Below are positions 17,501 to 24,826 of a stretch of DNA of 27,590 nt, piece after piece. The stretch is from an uncultured Lachnospiraceae bacterium (GTDB taxonomy: Bacteria > Bacillota > Clostridia > Lachnospirales > Lachnospiraceae). The notes under the pieces are model-generated. The model was not told the origin of the DNA. It worked only from the letters and a program-made list of their open reading frames with translations, and did not search any database. The stretch's first letter is position 1. The number at the start of each line of letters is the position of its first letter. The position numbers and the translations under genes are program-made. The stretch is taken from the NCBI GenBank assembly GCA_905209075.1, contig CAJLRL010000033.1:1-27590 (forward strand). The letters are read 5' to 3'.

Positions 17501-18060
17501 GGCATCCCACCCATTCGGGCGTAAGCAGCCATATCCTGTTCTTCGTCATTTGTATATGCTGCCGCTACTGCATTATCATAACTCTGCTGTTCCTCATGCA
17601 CCTTGCCACTTTGTTTTGCGCTCTCACTAGTTTCTGCACTTGCACTGGCTTCTGCACTTGCGCTATTTTCTGCACTCTCACTAGTTTCTGTACTTGCGCT
17701 AATACTTTCACTTATGCTAACAATTTCGCTGGTGCTAGCACTCTCACTTATACTCTCACTTGTGCTAACTGAATCACTTTCACTCGTACTCACGATCTCG
17801 CTGGTGCTGGTACTCTCACTTATACTCTCGCTTGTGCTGGCTGAATCACTTTCGCTCATGTTCTGTGTTGTACTCTCACTATAATCGGTTCTCTCACTCT
17901 CTGATAAAGATCCTGCGTCTACAAGTGAATTAGAATCTGCTGCTGATTCATCAATTGCGGCCATAACCATATCTGCCCCCTGGATAGAGCTTACTCCACC
18001 CATTGCAATTCCCGCTGCGGTTATACCTTTTAAAATACTATCAACTTTCTTTTTATTCAT
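14572..18060 (-). CDS. Serine-rich repeat glycoprotein adhesin, substrate of the accessory Sec system
   Basis: A 1162-residue surface protein. In order: a short signal-like segment (1-35) with Gly-rich core GITAAGIAMGG; a short serine-rich tract (about 51-150); a globular region rich in Trp/Tyr (about 151-335), the likely ligand-binding part, with no family recognised; a long Ser-Ala-Ser-Thr tract (345-1001); a Pro/Ala/Thr stalk (1002-1085); then an acidic IEDEDTPLA (1105-1113), WWWW (1125-1128), a hydrophobic span and an Arg/Lys tail. The usual 90-residue KxYKxGKxW signal and LPXTG are both absent. AAGGAG precedes the ATG. Position directly before secY2, with glycosyltransferases around it, makes it the obvious export substrate. 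Attachment is probably by the membrane tail or an unusual sorting signal. Confidence 0.93.
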   Translation of the reverse strand: MNKKKVDSILKGITAAGIAMGGVSSIQGADMVMAAIDESAADSNSLVDAGSLSESERTDYSESTTQNMSESDSASTSESISESTSTSEIVSTSESDSVSTSESISESASTSEIVSISESISASTETSESAENSASAEASASAETSESAKQSGKVHEEQQSYDNAVAAAYTNDEEQDMAAYARMGGMPQLASTETNRDDCVSDKVHHVTKITESNYKDYGIQSRNEIKKREWGDKSYKYRVKNSYTGKLEYFNDFNSVTFKWTTGILFWEEQHSQTGELYICDGDAFVLKVSDNKWVEFRSGNAGGVHIYKYAYKHGDSIDLLDDEDPNYEKSESVRISESLSVEASTSTSASTSASTSASISASTSASTSASTSASTSASTSASTSASTSASTSASTSASISASTSASTSASTSASTSASTSASTSASTSASTSASTSASTSASTSASTSASTSASTSASTSASTSASTSASTSASTSASTSASTSASTSASTSASTSASTSASTSASTSASTSASTSASTSASTSASTSASTSASTSASTSASTSASTSASTSASTSASTSASTSASTSASTSASTSASTSASTSASTSASTSASTSASTSASTSASTSASTSASTSASTSASTSASTSASTSASTSASTSASTSASTSASTSASTSASTSASTSASTSASTSASTSASTSASTSASTSASTSASTSASTSASTSASTSASTSASTSASTSASTSASTSASTSASTSASTSASTSASTSASTSASTSASTSASTSASTSASTSASTSASTSASTSASTSASTSASTSASTSASTSASTSASTSASTSASTSASTSASTSASTSASTSASTSASTSASTSASTSASTSASTSASTSASTSASTSASTSASTSVSTSDSTSASTSASTSASTSASTSASTSASTSESISASVSASESLSVLPSESDTTSASESESASASDSASTSASESESASASDSASISASESESASASDSASTSTSESESASASESQSNTAPIPAVTPTPTSAADNTPVPATTITAAEVPTAAATPTLATTPAPAAATPTPAAATPIPAATTPAPAAATPTAPAVPAAQDNTPIQDPQVPLAVNEDEADIHNIEDEDTPLAAGGTAKDGIRTWWWWIAAAVAAITGKGVYDNRRRKPEKGDNSEDDPDEK
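15470..15714. repeat. Copy 1 of a 245-bp perfect duplication inside SRR2
   Basis: Positions 15470-15714 are identical to 15818-16062, including all synonymous codon variants, at an offset of 348 bp (29 units of 12 bp). Identity stops at 15469/15817 and at 15715/16063. Confidence 0.9.
15818..16062. repeat. Copy 2 of the 245-bp duplication inside SRR2
   Basis: Second copy, offset 348 bp from the first. The frame-preserving offset implies a recent in-frame expansion of the repeat tract. Confidence 0.9.
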
Positions 18061-18075
18061 CCTGCCTCTCCTTCT

Positions 18076-18100
18076 ATATGTCCTATAAAAACAGACATAT
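18076..18100. promoter_or_regulatory. Hairpin next to the adhesin ribosome binding site
   Basis: ATATGTC (18076-18082) and GACATAT (18094-18100) form a 7-bp stem with an 11-nt loop. It ends just before the AGAAGGAGAGG Shine-Dalgarno of the adhesin gene, so it could affect mRNA stability or initiation. Confidence 0.45.
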
Positions 18101-18173
18101 TCTTCAAACTAACCAGAATTACATACTAATATCGTTCTTATATTATGAATATAACCTACAGAGTGTATCTAAA

Positions 18174-18202
18174 ATCGTATAGAAACATATATTTACCGCC
18201 AA
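18174..18202 (-). promoter_or_regulatory. Candidate promoter of the adhesin gene
   Basis: On the minus strand TTGGCG (18197-18202) and TACGAT (18174-18179) are 17 bases apart, each four of six to consensus. The same TACGAT -10 appears before the two-component genes at 24850. Weak boxes suggest activator dependence. Confidence 0.4.
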
Positions 18203-18216
18203 ATTACAACTTTTCT

Positions 18217-18249
18217 CTACACCACCTCTAAGTTTCCTCTAAGTTTCCT
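18217..18249. promoter_or_regulatory. 11-bp direct repeats upstream of the adhesin promoter
   Basis: On the minus strand AGGAAACTTAG is repeated exactly at 18239-18249 and 18228-18238, and a third degenerate unit AGGTGGTGTAG follows at 18217-18227. The set ends 14 bp before the candidate -35. Direct repeats at 11-bp period are the typical site layout for SARP/OmpR-type winged-helix activators. Confidence 0.5.
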
Positions 18250-18258
18250 GCAGCTTTA

Positions 18259-19779
18259 TCAAAACTTGCATTCTTCTGTTCCCAATAGTTCCATCCACTT
18301 TTTTTCTACTTCCGCTTCTGTATAGCTGCTTGCGATTTCATATGATTTCTCATGAAAAAGCTTTAACCTGTCTTCGTCTTCAAAGATCTTTACAATAGTC
18401 ATCCCTATTTTCTTGGCTAAAGTTTCTTTATCCATCAGGTTTCCGTCTATCAGATATCCATTCTGTTCATTTTTTATAAACAACCTGTTGCCATATCTTG
18501 TGTCTAAACCTATCATTGCCAACCCATTACCGGCTGCTTCCATTAATGAAAGTCCAAATGATTCAAATCTGGAAAAAGATGCATACACTTCATAATACTG
18601 ATATAGCGCTTTAACATTTTGTCTTCCCTTAAAATGAATATAATCCCAGGCATTATGGGATGATATGACATTATTCAAATACCCTATGTACTCCCTCAAT
18701 CCTTCTCCGTATATATCCAGATATATATATGGATTGTACTTGTGTGCCTCAATAACACCTGCTATCAATAAATCAATACCTTTTGTTTCTTCAATTCTGG
18801 AAGCCGATATAATACTATATTTTTTTCTGTTTTCTGTAATACATTTTTTTTCTTCAATTGCTCCGGGTGGTATTACACTGATTGATGGTATATAGCAATC
18901 ATATTCTTTCAGCTTATTTATTAATGCTTTCCGCTGTTCCTCAGTCGCTACAATAAAAGTATCTATAACCTGCGAATATTTAAACCAATAATAATACTCA
19001 TAATTCATATATAATGAACCTATATTCTCATTCAATTCATAATACTGATCAGAATGCAGCACGCAAATAAATTCTGCCCTATTTCCAAATTCAAATAATG
19101 GTCTTATATAATCTAAATATCCCCCTCTGTCCATAATACATATATCATTTTCATTGAGCGCTAATTTCTTAATGAAATATATCACAAATTCCTGATTATC
19201 CATTACCTGTCCATCACTAAACACATACTTGATTTTATCAGCATCAAATACCTGCTCAAATACAAGTTTCCCATCAGTGTTCCAGAACAAACGCCTCTCA
19301 AGCTGGCTTTCTCCAATTTCGTGATCTGATGTTCCATATAATTCCGTGTATGCCAGACTATCAAAATAAAAACTAGTAAAAATAATACGTTCATCCTTGT
19401 AATAAGAAGCACTCATAATATTATTTTCATCATCACAAATTATTTCACACTTTTTTTTATTGTTTTCAATAAGATATGTAATATTATCCTTCTCTATGAT
19501 ATCGTCATGATCAATTATTTCTTTCGAGATTAATATATCTTTTTTTGTGCTCAATCTCATATCCATACGTCCGGTAAGATATATTTCTTTCGAAATTATC
19601 TGATCTCTGTCGATTCCCTGATTTATATATAAATCCAAATCTCTCTGTGTCGGAAGATTCATAAAAATAAATTTTATATCAATATTATTTTTTTTAAATA
19701 GCTTTGCACGAAATCCCTGCGCTACGTCTACCCCGGAAAATTCGTAGCCATTCATCAATGTAAAATCAAATATCCTCAT
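18259..19779 (-). CDS. Second GtfA-like glycosyltransferase (pair 2)
   Basis: A 506-residue GT4-type enzyme homologous to gtfA at 5.7-7.2 kb. The N-terminus MRIFDFTLMN continues GYEFSGVDVAQGFRAKLF, parallel to the GtfA docking domain; it has LHSDQ (241-245), the loop SASRIEETKG (325-334) and EX7E at 406-414 (ESFGLSLME). I choose the ATG at 19779 (GAGG six bases upstream) over an in-frame TTG at 19791. The gene begins one base after the stop of the GtfB-like gene, so translation is coupled. It is much richer in A/T and ATA/AAA codons than pair 1, suggesting a separate origin. It probably modifies the same adhesin, either on other sites or with another sugar; this is inference. Confidence 0.85.
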   Translation of the reverse strand: MRIFDFTLMNGYEFSGVDVAQGFRAKLFKKNNIDIKFIFMNLPTQRDLDLYINQGIDRDQIISKEIYLTGRMDMRLSTKKDILISKEIIDHDDIIEKDNITYLIENNKKKCEIICDDENNIMSASYYKDERIIFTSFYFDSLAYTELYGTSDHEIGESQLERRLFWNTDGKLVFEQVFDADKIKYVFSDGQVMDNQEFVIYFIKKLALNENDICIMDRGGYLDYIRPLFEFGNRAEFICVLHSDQYYELNENIGSLYMNYEYYYWFKYSQVIDTFIVATEEQRKALINKLKEYDCYIPSISVIPPGAIEEKKCITENRKKYSIISASRIEETKGIDLLIAGVIEAHKYNPYIYLDIYGEGLREYIGYLNNVISSHNAWDYIHFKGRQNVKALYQYYEVYASFSRFESFGLSLMEAAGNGLAMIGLDTRYGNRLFIKNEQNGYLIDGNLMDKETLAKKIGMTIVKIFEDEDRLKLFHEKSYEIASSYTEAEVEKKWMELLGTEECKF

Positions 19780-19780
19780 A

Positions 19781-21073
19781 TTATTCCTCAAACATTCCCG
19801 CTGCAGCTATGTATAATTTTTTGTATTGTTCTTTTATCAGATCCTGATATATGGATTCTTCAAACATTGTTTCTTTTATCCTGCCGATCATTTTATCGCA
19901 ATCAGTGGTTTCAAAAATATTTTTTTTCAAACAAATATCTCTTCTGTGAACAGTATTTTCAAATGCAAATACTGCCATTCTATTATTAACCGCCAGATTT
20001 GTCGAATCATAAACTTCATTGTAATGATTTATATCCAGATATATATCACATAGATCAAATAATTCCTTTATTTTTTCTTCCGAAACCACTGGATACAAAT
20101 AGACATTTTCATAATCTTGCAATTGAAGTAACTTATCCGACATAAGTGTCCATGCTGCAATATAAAACTCCAGATCCGGTATTCCTGTGATCAACGTTTC
20201 AATCATTTCTAACTGGTCAGAATCGGTAAAGATCAAAGCTTTTTTTATCCCAGATTTATTTTTCTCTCTTTTATCATATAAATAAAAGCTTTTACAAACA
20301 CAATCTGTATGCTGGGCGATCCAATCACTTTTATTTTTGTCATTACATAATATTCTTAATTTATCTTTGAATTCGCCTTTTTGAAATTTTTCATACTGTT
20401 TATCATCGTTCAAATAAAATGTAACTGAATATTCTTCACGCAGCCCATATATTTTTTCCAATTCCTCAACATCAAAAACAACTATATTTTTATCGCTTAT
20501 TTCTGCTTTAGTCATAATATCTTTAAACAGCTCCACAAACGATGTATACACTTTCTTTATATTGTTCTTTTCAAAAACAGTGTATGTCCCAGACATTACC
20601 TGTTCTAAAACCACAAGATTTCCCTCACTGTCATAAAATTCACGTTGTATAATTTTATTACTTCGCAGATTTTCCGTACAATATTTATACCCCATTTTAT
20701 TATAATGATCTTTTCTATAAACTCTGTTTTCCTCATCATGCCATTCGACTGATCTAACATTGCGCTTTTCAATTGGCTCATTAAAATATATTGAAGCCTT
20801 TTTAACATCATTATCATATACAGCCCCATTGATCCCATCTGCACAGACAGCCCACCATTCAGGTAATTTGATAAATGCATAATATAATTCTTTTGTATGA
20901 GCGCTTTTTATATTTTCATCATTAATATAACGATCATAAAATCCAAACACATCATCGGCGTCATGATCTGTGGTCGGCATAAGTGTGCACACTGAACAGC
21001 TCTTTCCCATATTATTGATGGTTTTCTTTATTCTTTTTATAAAATCTGTATATTCTTTTGCCAGTATGATCAT
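19781..21073 (-). CDS. Second GtfB-like glycosyltransferase subunit (pair 2)
   Basis: A 430-residue relative of GtfB. It shares the layout of the pair-1 protein: an N-terminal region with DVFGFYDRYI (compare MSVYGFFLGDY), PEWWAV (compare PDYWRI), SIYFNEPIEKRNVRSVEW (compare RIFFTEPTHRRLVKIVDW), and a C-terminal CDIYLDINHYNEVYDST (compare CDFYLDINHEGEIVDAV). This parallel across the whole length is direct evidence of paralogy. The ATG at 21073 has only GGTGAAGAT ahead. Here the GtfB-like gene precedes GtfA, the reverse of pair 1. It would act as acceptor-binding partner of the adjacent GtfA-like enzyme. Confidence 0.85.
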   Translation of the reverse strand: MIILAKEYTDFIKRIKKTINNMGKSCSVCTLMPTTDHDADDVFGFYDRYINDENIKSAHTKELYYAFIKLPEWWAVCADGINGAVYDNDVKKASIYFNEPIEKRNVRSVEWHDEENRVYRKDHYNKMGYKYCTENLRSNKIIQREFYDSEGNLVVLEQVMSGTYTVFEKNNIKKVYTSFVELFKDIMTKAEISDKNIVVFDVEELEKIYGLREEYSVTFYLNDDKQYEKFQKGEFKDKLRILCNDKNKSDWIAQHTDCVCKSFYLYDKREKNKSGIKKALIFTDSDQLEMIETLITGIPDLEFYIAAWTLMSDKLLQLQDYENVYLYPVVSEEKIKELFDLCDIYLDINHYNEVYDSTNLAVNNRMAVFAFENTVHRRDICLKKNIFETTDCDKMIGRIKETMFEESIYQDLIKEQYKKLYIAAAGMFEE

Positions 21074-21102
21074 ATCTTCACCATTTATTTTTCAATATCA
21101 AA

Positions 21103-21143
21103 TACCTTAAACTTTCTACAATATAATGTGGGAAGTTTAAGTA
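21103..21143. promoter_or_regulatory. Hairpin between the GT2-GT8 gene and the GtfB-like gene
   Basis: TACCTTAAACTTT (21103-21115) pairs with GGAAGTTTAAGTA (21131-21143), apart from one bulge and one mismatch, around a 15-nt loop. It fills most of the 75-bp gap. The right arm is also part of a longer inverted repeat (see 21130-21146). It has no U-run, so processing or partial termination is more likely than full termination. Confidence 0.5.
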
Positions 21144-21146
21144 AAT
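21130..21146. repeat. Left arm of a 17-bp inverted repeat bracketing the GT2-GT8 gene
   Basis: GGGAAGTTTAAGTAAAT here is the exact reverse complement of 23342-23358, on the other side of the GT2-GT8 gene. The arms are 2.2 kb apart and lie just outside the coding region. Confidence 0.85.
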
Positions 21147-21148
21147 AA

Positions 21149-23320
21149 CTATAGGGCAAATCCACCCTCTGTATAATGCAGGAACCTCTGTGTTATAAAA
21201 TAATCCTCACCATTTTCCAACCCTGCTTCTGTCAGTTTCTCTAATCCTCTGCCATCGTCTGCATCAGCCGAAACTATGTAGACAGTATTATCGTCACATA
21301 TAATCTCATCCTCATTCAAATGCTCATGCCATTCACAGCTGTCAAAATCTCTGTTTAATAACATCATTGCATTCCTTATAGAGCTATTCTCTCCACCGTA
21401 GAATACAAATCTTATATTGTTTTGAGTTGATTTTTTTAACAATTTCTCCAGCATACCTGTTCTATCAACAATTCTGCCCATAGATCTACTCAATAAGCCA
21501 TCCTCCACCTGCTTTCCCCATGGAGTTCTCAATATTGTAAAATAGTAAGCTCTGTCAATTTCATTATTTGTATAAAGCATCAATAGAGTTGCAGCATAAT
21601 GATATATTTTTTTCTCAGCTTTTTCATTATTTTTTCTTGCTTCATCAATAAAATAATTCCATTTTTCATCTATCAGTAAGGTTTTTCCGCTGAATATGAC
21701 ATTTAAAGCATCCTGATCAGGAAGCCATGTCTGCGGATTAGAATTCAGATAATCCATAACCTGTTGAAACAGGCTTCCATTTCTCCTTATATTGTCAAGA
21801 TTCATGCAAAGAACACCTGCATTAAAATATCTGTCACGTTCTGTCTGCCCTGCTGCTACAGCATATGGGATTCCCCAACCCCTTGTTGTCGAACAATCCG
21901 GAGCCGCTGCCAGACAGTAGTCATCTATATTGACATTCCATAATCCTTCAATATCGGTATTTATAAACAAATCTGAGTCCAGATATATTATTTTTTTCAG
22001 ATCAGGCAAAATATCCGGCAGCATGATCCGAAACATCGTTCCAATTGTAAATCTATCCATCGAATCAGCCAACGCCCCAAAAATTTCCGGGTTAAAATGA
22101 TGAAATTCTATACTGTTTCCACTATTATCTGCAATAAGCCCCAGTTTCTCCTTATTAGACGAGTTTAATGTATCATCATGTAATATATGAAATACTATTG
22201 GTGATCTTGTATTCTCTACAATGGACTGCATCGTTGTACCAGCCCAGACACTGTAATTGCCATCTTTATCATGTATACCAAGACAGATGTGTATTGCATT
22301 ATCAAAAAAGCATACATGCTCCAATTTCCTCGCTGTTTTTTTCAGCTCTGACATTCTTTTCAGAACCATGTCATCCGAAAAAGCTTTCACATATGGATTA
22401 TTTAATATATCATGTTCACTCTTTAAAAACTCTTCTTTACAAATATCCAGCTCATTTTTCAGGAATCTTTCAATCCTGCTGTACGACTCAATATATTGAT
22501 GCCATAACAGAAATACCTGTATTTCACATTTGCACTGTTCAACTACATTTCCAAGCTCCGCTTTTCTGCTCTTTATTGCCTGCCTTATATGATCCATGAT
22601 AATCTTTGGATCCCGGATTTTTGCATTGCTGATCCCGGAACGTATAATGCCATCCGTATTCTCAAAGTAATAATATAATGTCGGCCTTACTTTGCAATAT
22701 TTCTTTGCAATCAAGACGCAAAGCATGGAAAAATATGTATCTTCATAATATATATCTTCCATGAATCTGAGATTATTTTCTCTTATGAATCTGACCGAAT
22801 ACAGCTTTGCCCATGCCGTCACATTAGTAAATCCTGTCAGACTTAAAATGAGGTTTTTCCTATTATCGACATTATTTAAATCCAGCTTTTGGATTTCATG
22901 GTCATTTACGGCTGAAACAGATGGCACAGCTTCTTTAAAACATGATACACCACACTGAACCACATCATAGTCGTCCTCTGCCATTCTATCATGAAGCACC
23001 TTCAGCATATCAGGATGTACCCAGTCATCTGCATCTACAAATGTGATATATTTTCCACTGCAGATATCCATCCCCAGATTGCGTGTACCTCCACACTTTC
23101 CCTTTTTCTGCATTTTAAGAGAAATAACATTCCCAGGATATTTTCTTTGCAGGGATTCTAATATTGACCATGTGTTGTCTGTCGACAGATCATCTATAAA
23201 TATCACCTCAAGATTCTCAAAGCCATATGTCTGATCATAAATTGATCCAAAGCATCTCATTATATATTTTTGCACATTATAACATGGTATAATTACCGAT
23301 ATCCTGTCCTTTTTATCCAT
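21149..23320 (-). CDS. Bifunctional GT2-GT8 glycosyltransferase
   Basis: A 723-residue cytoplasmic protein with two catalytic units. Residues about 5-230 are a GT2 (GT-A) domain: SVIIPCYNVQKYI, IDDLSTDNT, GTRNLGMD and the metal-binding DADD at 96-99. After a helical linker, residues about 345-600 are a GT8 domain: IHICLGIHD, YLDSD with DxD at 448-450, NAGVLCMNLD (500-509) and PDQDALN (534-540). The last 90 residues (from about 637, FVFYGGENSSIRNAM) look like a small Rossmann-type module of unknown role. GT8-containing fusions are known in streptococcal adhesin loci, where they lengthen the core GlcNAc glycan. GGAGG sits seven bases before the ATG. Sugars cannot be told from sequence. Confidence 0.9.
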   Translation of the reverse strand: MDKKDRISVIIPCYNVQKYIMRCFGSIYDQTYGFENLEVIFIDDLSTDNTWSILESLQRKYPGNVISLKMQKKGKCGGTRNLGMDICSGKYITFVDADDWVHPDMLKVLHDRMAEDDYDVVQCGVSCFKEAVPSVSAVNDHEIQKLDLNNVDNRKNLILSLTGFTNVTAWAKLYSVRFIRENNLRFMEDIYYEDTYFSMLCVLIAKKYCKVRPTLYYYFENTDGIIRSGISNAKIRDPKIIMDHIRQAIKSRKAELGNVVEQCKCEIQVFLLWHQYIESYSRIERFLKNELDICKEEFLKSEHDILNNPYVKAFSDDMVLKRMSELKKTARKLEHVCFFDNAIHICLGIHDKDGNYSVWAGTTMQSIVENTRSPIVFHILHDDTLNSSNKEKLGLIADNSGNSIEFHHFNPEIFGALADSMDRFTIGTMFRIMLPDILPDLKKIIYLDSDLFINTDIEGLWNVNIDDYCLAAAPDCSTTRGWGIPYAVAAGQTERDRYFNAGVLCMNLDNIRRNGSLFQQVMDYLNSNPQTWLPDQDALNVIFSGKTLLIDEKWNYFIDEARKNNEKAEKKIYHYAATLLMLYTNNEIDRAYYFTILRTPWGKQVEDGLLSRSMGRIVDRTGMLEKLLKKSTQNNIRFVFYGGENSSIRNAMMLLNRDFDSCEWHEHLNEDEIICDDNTVYIVSADADDGRGLEKLTEAGLENGEDYFITQRFLHYTEGGFAL

Positions 23321-23341
23321 AACATTTCCTCCAATATAACC

Positions 23342-23358
23342 ATTTACTTAAACTTCCC
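23342..23358. repeat. Right arm of the 17-bp inverted repeat
   Basis: ATTTACTTAAACTTCCC, reverse complement of 21130-21146. It lies 21 bp upstream of the GT2-GT8 start codon, in the 59-bp gap after the regulator gene. Confidence 0.85.
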
Positions 23359-23379
23359 GCCTTCTATTTAATTACTATA

Positions 23380-24684
23380 TTACAGTTCACAAATAACACT
23401 GTTCACATGATACTTCACACTCGCTCTCGGATGCCGGCTTTTGAACTGCCGGTTAATTCTCTTTTGCACTATTTCACAGTTCTCCCGGTTGGTTCCAACA
23501 AGCAGTATGAGAAACTGCAGCTTTCCGTATTTTGCATATATATCACTTTTGCGGATCGATACTCCTATACACTCCTTGAGCTGTCTGGAATATTTGTTCA
23601 TCTCCATCTCACTCTGTATCTGCTTTCCGTCCTTATCCACAAGTGTGCAGAGCATCAGATATACCGACATCGTAGTCCGTTTCATTATGCGGGCCGATGC
23701 CTGGTATATGCCCCGGAATACAGGATAACTACAGAAATAGCCCCCTTTATTTCCTTCTTCATTATGCTCATTCATGCCCTCCTGGATATTTTCAAGTATC
23801 TCATATGTATGGTTCATCTGGTTGCTGTATCTTTCGAGAATCTCCATAAGACTGGCGGACGGATAAATACCACACTCCTTCAGATAATAGTCCACCACCT
23901 CACTGTAATATTTGCTTGCCTCGTCATAGCGTCTTGTCTCAACCATAGCTTCCATTACCAGAGTCTCCCACTCATTAAATGGATCCGCCTTGACCGCATA
24001 TGTGCCAAACTTTTCAAGCTCCTTAAAGCTCTTTTTCCTTCTCAGTATACCGGCAGCTTCATTTACACATTTGACAAACATTTCGTGATAGCGTCTCGCC
24101 TCCTGCGCTATCCATGTTTCGCCCGTGTATGGTGCCAGAAATTCCCCCTTATAAAGGTAAAATGCTTTCATATAAAGTTCAAGCTTCCTGTTCTCTATTT
24201 CGGAAGCTTTATCTGCAGCAGCCCCGCCGTCTGTATCATTCCCATCTGCATTATTTATGCTCTGATGTATTTCTGATAACTGTTTATCGAGCTCCTCAGT
24301 CTCTCTAAAATACCGCTCAAATCTTGCTGCATCCTCATCTATCTCTATATCCGGTGTCCAGTAATATATGCCGCCTTCTAAATATATAAGATCCTTTCCC
24401 GGCAGGCCAAGCTGTGAAAGCTTCTGCTTTGTCTTGTATACGATTACCCTCAGGGCTGTGTGCGGTGCATCTATATCCCTCTCCCCGATCACGATCTCTT
24501 CCAGTTTATCCTTTGCTATCCCGCTGGTTGAATAATGCATCATTGCCTGCATCAGGCGGTTAAACTGGCTTTCTTTATGCATTTTGTCAGCAACAAATGG
24601 TGCTCCGTTATAGTCCATCCGGAAATTTCCGAACATCTGAACCTTTATCGTATGCGTCATAGGCGCCTCTCTTCCTATTCCCAT
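23380..24684 (-). CDS. BTAD/SARP-like transcriptional regulator with a C-terminal GGDEF-like domain
   Basis: A 434-residue predicted DNA-binding regulator. Residues about 10-110 form an OmpR/ToxR-type winged helix of the SARP kind (KVQMFGNFRMDYNG, then ALRVIVYKTKQKL and the wing YLEGGIYYWTPDIEID). Residues about 115-290 are a helical BTAD-type region (AFYLYKGEFLAPYTGETWIAQE..., KADPFNEW, RRYDEASKYYSEVVDYYLKE). Residues about 325-425 are a divergent GGDEF-like domain (SIRKSDIYAKYGKLQFLILL) without a GGDEF motif. The start at 24684 has GGAG at 7 nt; an alternative ATG at 24660 also has GAGG. It lies 59 bp ahead of the GT2-GT8 gene on the same strand, so it may lead the adhesin glycosylation operon and is the natural candidate activator. 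Confidence 0.85.
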   Translation of the reverse strand: MGIGREAPMTHTIKVQMFGNFRMDYNGAPFVADKMHKESQFNRLMQAMMHYSTSGIAKDKLEEIVIGERDIDAPHTALRVIVYKTKQKLSQLGLPGKDLIYLEGGIYYWTPDIEIDEDAARFERYFRETEELDKQLSEIHQSINNADGNDTDGGAAADKASEIENRKLELYMKAFYLYKGEFLAPYTGETWIAQEARRYHEMFVKCVNEAAGILRRKKSFKELEKFGTYAVKADPFNEWETLVMEAMVETRRYDEASKYYSEVVDYYLKECGIYPSASLMEILERYSNQMNHTYEILENIQEGMNEHNEEGNKGGYFCSYPVFRGIYQASARIMKRTTMSVYLMLCTLVDKDGKQIQSEMEMNKYSRQLKECIGVSIRKSDIYAKYGKLQFLILLVGTNRENCEIVQKRINRQFKSRHPRASVKYHVNSVICEL

Positions 24685-24721
24685 AATCTTACTCCACCTA
24701 GAAATCCGCTAATTCACGATG

Positions 24722-24741
24722 GGTAAAAGAATTTTTTTACC
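24722..24741. promoter_or_regulatory. Inverted repeat in the BTAD regulator leader
   Basis: GGTAAAA (24722-24728) and TTTTACC (24735-24741) form a perfect 7-bp inverted repeat with a 6-nt spacer, just downstream of the TATAAT boxes in the minus direction. It is a possible operator for autoregulation. Confidence 0.45.
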
Positions 24742-24746
24742 TTTTA

Positions 24747-24781
24747 ATTATATTATATACCAGCTTCATATGAATATGTAA
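24747..24781 (-). promoter_or_regulatory. Candidate promoter of the BTAD regulator gene
   Basis: The minus strand carries two overlapping TATAAT hexamers (24752-24757 and 24747-24752). TTACAT (24776-24781) lies 18 bases upstream of the first. The -35 is poor, and TGG before TATATA gives an extended -10 appearance. Confidence 0.45.
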
Positions 24782-24826
24782 TCACGACAATTGACATGTG
24801 AAATGTAAAAATTAGTACTTGACAAA

